From: IDS-8 sp965651325
GTDB taxonomy: Bacteria > Pseudomonadota > Gammaproteobacteria > Steroidobacterales > Woeseiaceae
Length of the DNA: 5,085 nt
Reading direction: 5' to 3'
Assembly (NCBI GenBank): GCA_965651325.1
Contig: CBFGSB010000213.1
Coordinates: 1 to 5,085 of the forward strand
Program-made: the position numbers and the translations under genes
In this document: piece after piece, positions 5,030 through 5,085 of the stretch
Position numbering within the stretch: position 1 is the first letter of the stretch
How the letters are laid out: every line of letters starts with the position of its first letter
Notes under the pieces: model-generated
The model's database searches: none
What the model was told of the DNA's origin: nothing
What the model saw: only the letters and a program-made list of their open reading frames with translations

Positions 5030-5085
5030 ATGTGTAGACAACCTGTCATAGGCGTGCCGGCGGACCGGCGAGTTTTACATCCCCA
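5030..5085 (+). CDS. puuD: Start of a class I glutamine amidotransferase, probably gamma-glutamyl-GABA hydrolase (PuuD/SpuA family), partial
   Basis: Only 18 full codons lie in the window. They begin MCRQPVIGVPADRRVLHP and the frame runs open to the right edge. PVIGVPADRR followed by a His-Pro-rich stretch resembles the N-terminus of peptidase C26 / class I glutamine amidotransferases such as PuuD and SpuA. In this family the protein hydrolyses gamma-glutamyl-GABA to GABA and glutamate, the last gamma-glutamyl step of putrescine catabolism in the cytoplasm. The catalytic Cys and His-Glu lie beyond the window, so activity is unverified. ATG 5030 has GAGGG 5 nt upstream, and no ATG or GTG lies in frame in the leader between the candidate promoter and 5030. 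Placement downstream of a polyamine importer fits the family call, since the Pseudomonas spu locus combines the same functions. The short peptide leaves room for another C26 subfamily. Confidence 0.6.
   Translation, partial: MCRQPVIGVPADRRVLHP

Noticed and set aside
4865..5041. N-terminal extension of maiA (59 extra codons)
   Set aside because: The sequence ahead of KLYGYWRSSASYR has no family similarity, and AAGGAGG lies exactly 8 nt before GTG 4864.
4861..5049. Small minus-strand open frame of 62 codons in the intergenic region
   Set aside because: It overlaps the promoters and the start of the puuD-like gene, and it is a Pro/Arg-rich sequence with no motif.
4914..5070. Possible structured non-coding RNA (6S-like or riboswitch), given several hairpins in a row
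   Set aside because: I could not match any known RNA consensus, and the last hairpin lies inside the puuD-like coding sequence. The hairpins are reported as leader elements instead.

Overview
The window is about 5 kb of GC-rich bacterial DNA carrying a polyamine uptake operon. The high GC, the GC-ending codons and the close match of every gene to proteobacterial families suggest a proteobacterium, most likely a gammaproteobacterium. The genus cannot be told from the sequence alone. I saw no phage, transposon, CRISPR or RNA gene, and no evidence for an undescribed multi-gene system.

Layout, left to right. (1) Bases 2-142 are the last 46 codons of an acyl-CoA dehydrogenase. (2) Bases 210-4185 hold a complete four-gene ABC importer of the potFGHI (putrescine) / spu (Pseudomonas polyamine) type: lipoprotein binding protein, ATPase and two permeases. 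The genes are tightly packed, with a 40-nt gap, a 1-nt gap and then a 4-nt overlap. (3) Bases 4220-4864, on the minus strand, encode a zeta-class glutathione transferase / maleylacetoacetate isomerase (maiA), convergent with the operon. (4) Bases 4865-5029 are a divergent regulatory region with a candidate promoter in each direction. (5) Bases 5030-5085 are the first 18 codons of a plus-strand gene that looks like a class I glutamine amidotransferase of the PuuD/SpuA family (gamma-glutamyl-GABA hydrolase).

Working together: the binding protein captures a polyamine in the periplasm, the two permeases form the channel and the ATPase powers import. If the right-edge gene is PuuD/SpuA, the locus couples uptake to the gamma-glutamylated putrescine catabolic route, as in the spu locus of Pseudomonas. 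The binding-protein pocket has Trp where E. coli PotF has Phe276, a change associated with spermidine preference, so spermidine may be a substrate.

The main oddities are these. The ATPase gene has no ATG, GTG or TTG start in front of its conserved N-terminus and probably starts at ATT 1384. The maiA/puuD intergenic region has an 8-bp inverted repeat placed symmetrically over both -35 regions. The puuD leader can fold into alternative hairpins, one of which covers its ribosome binding site.
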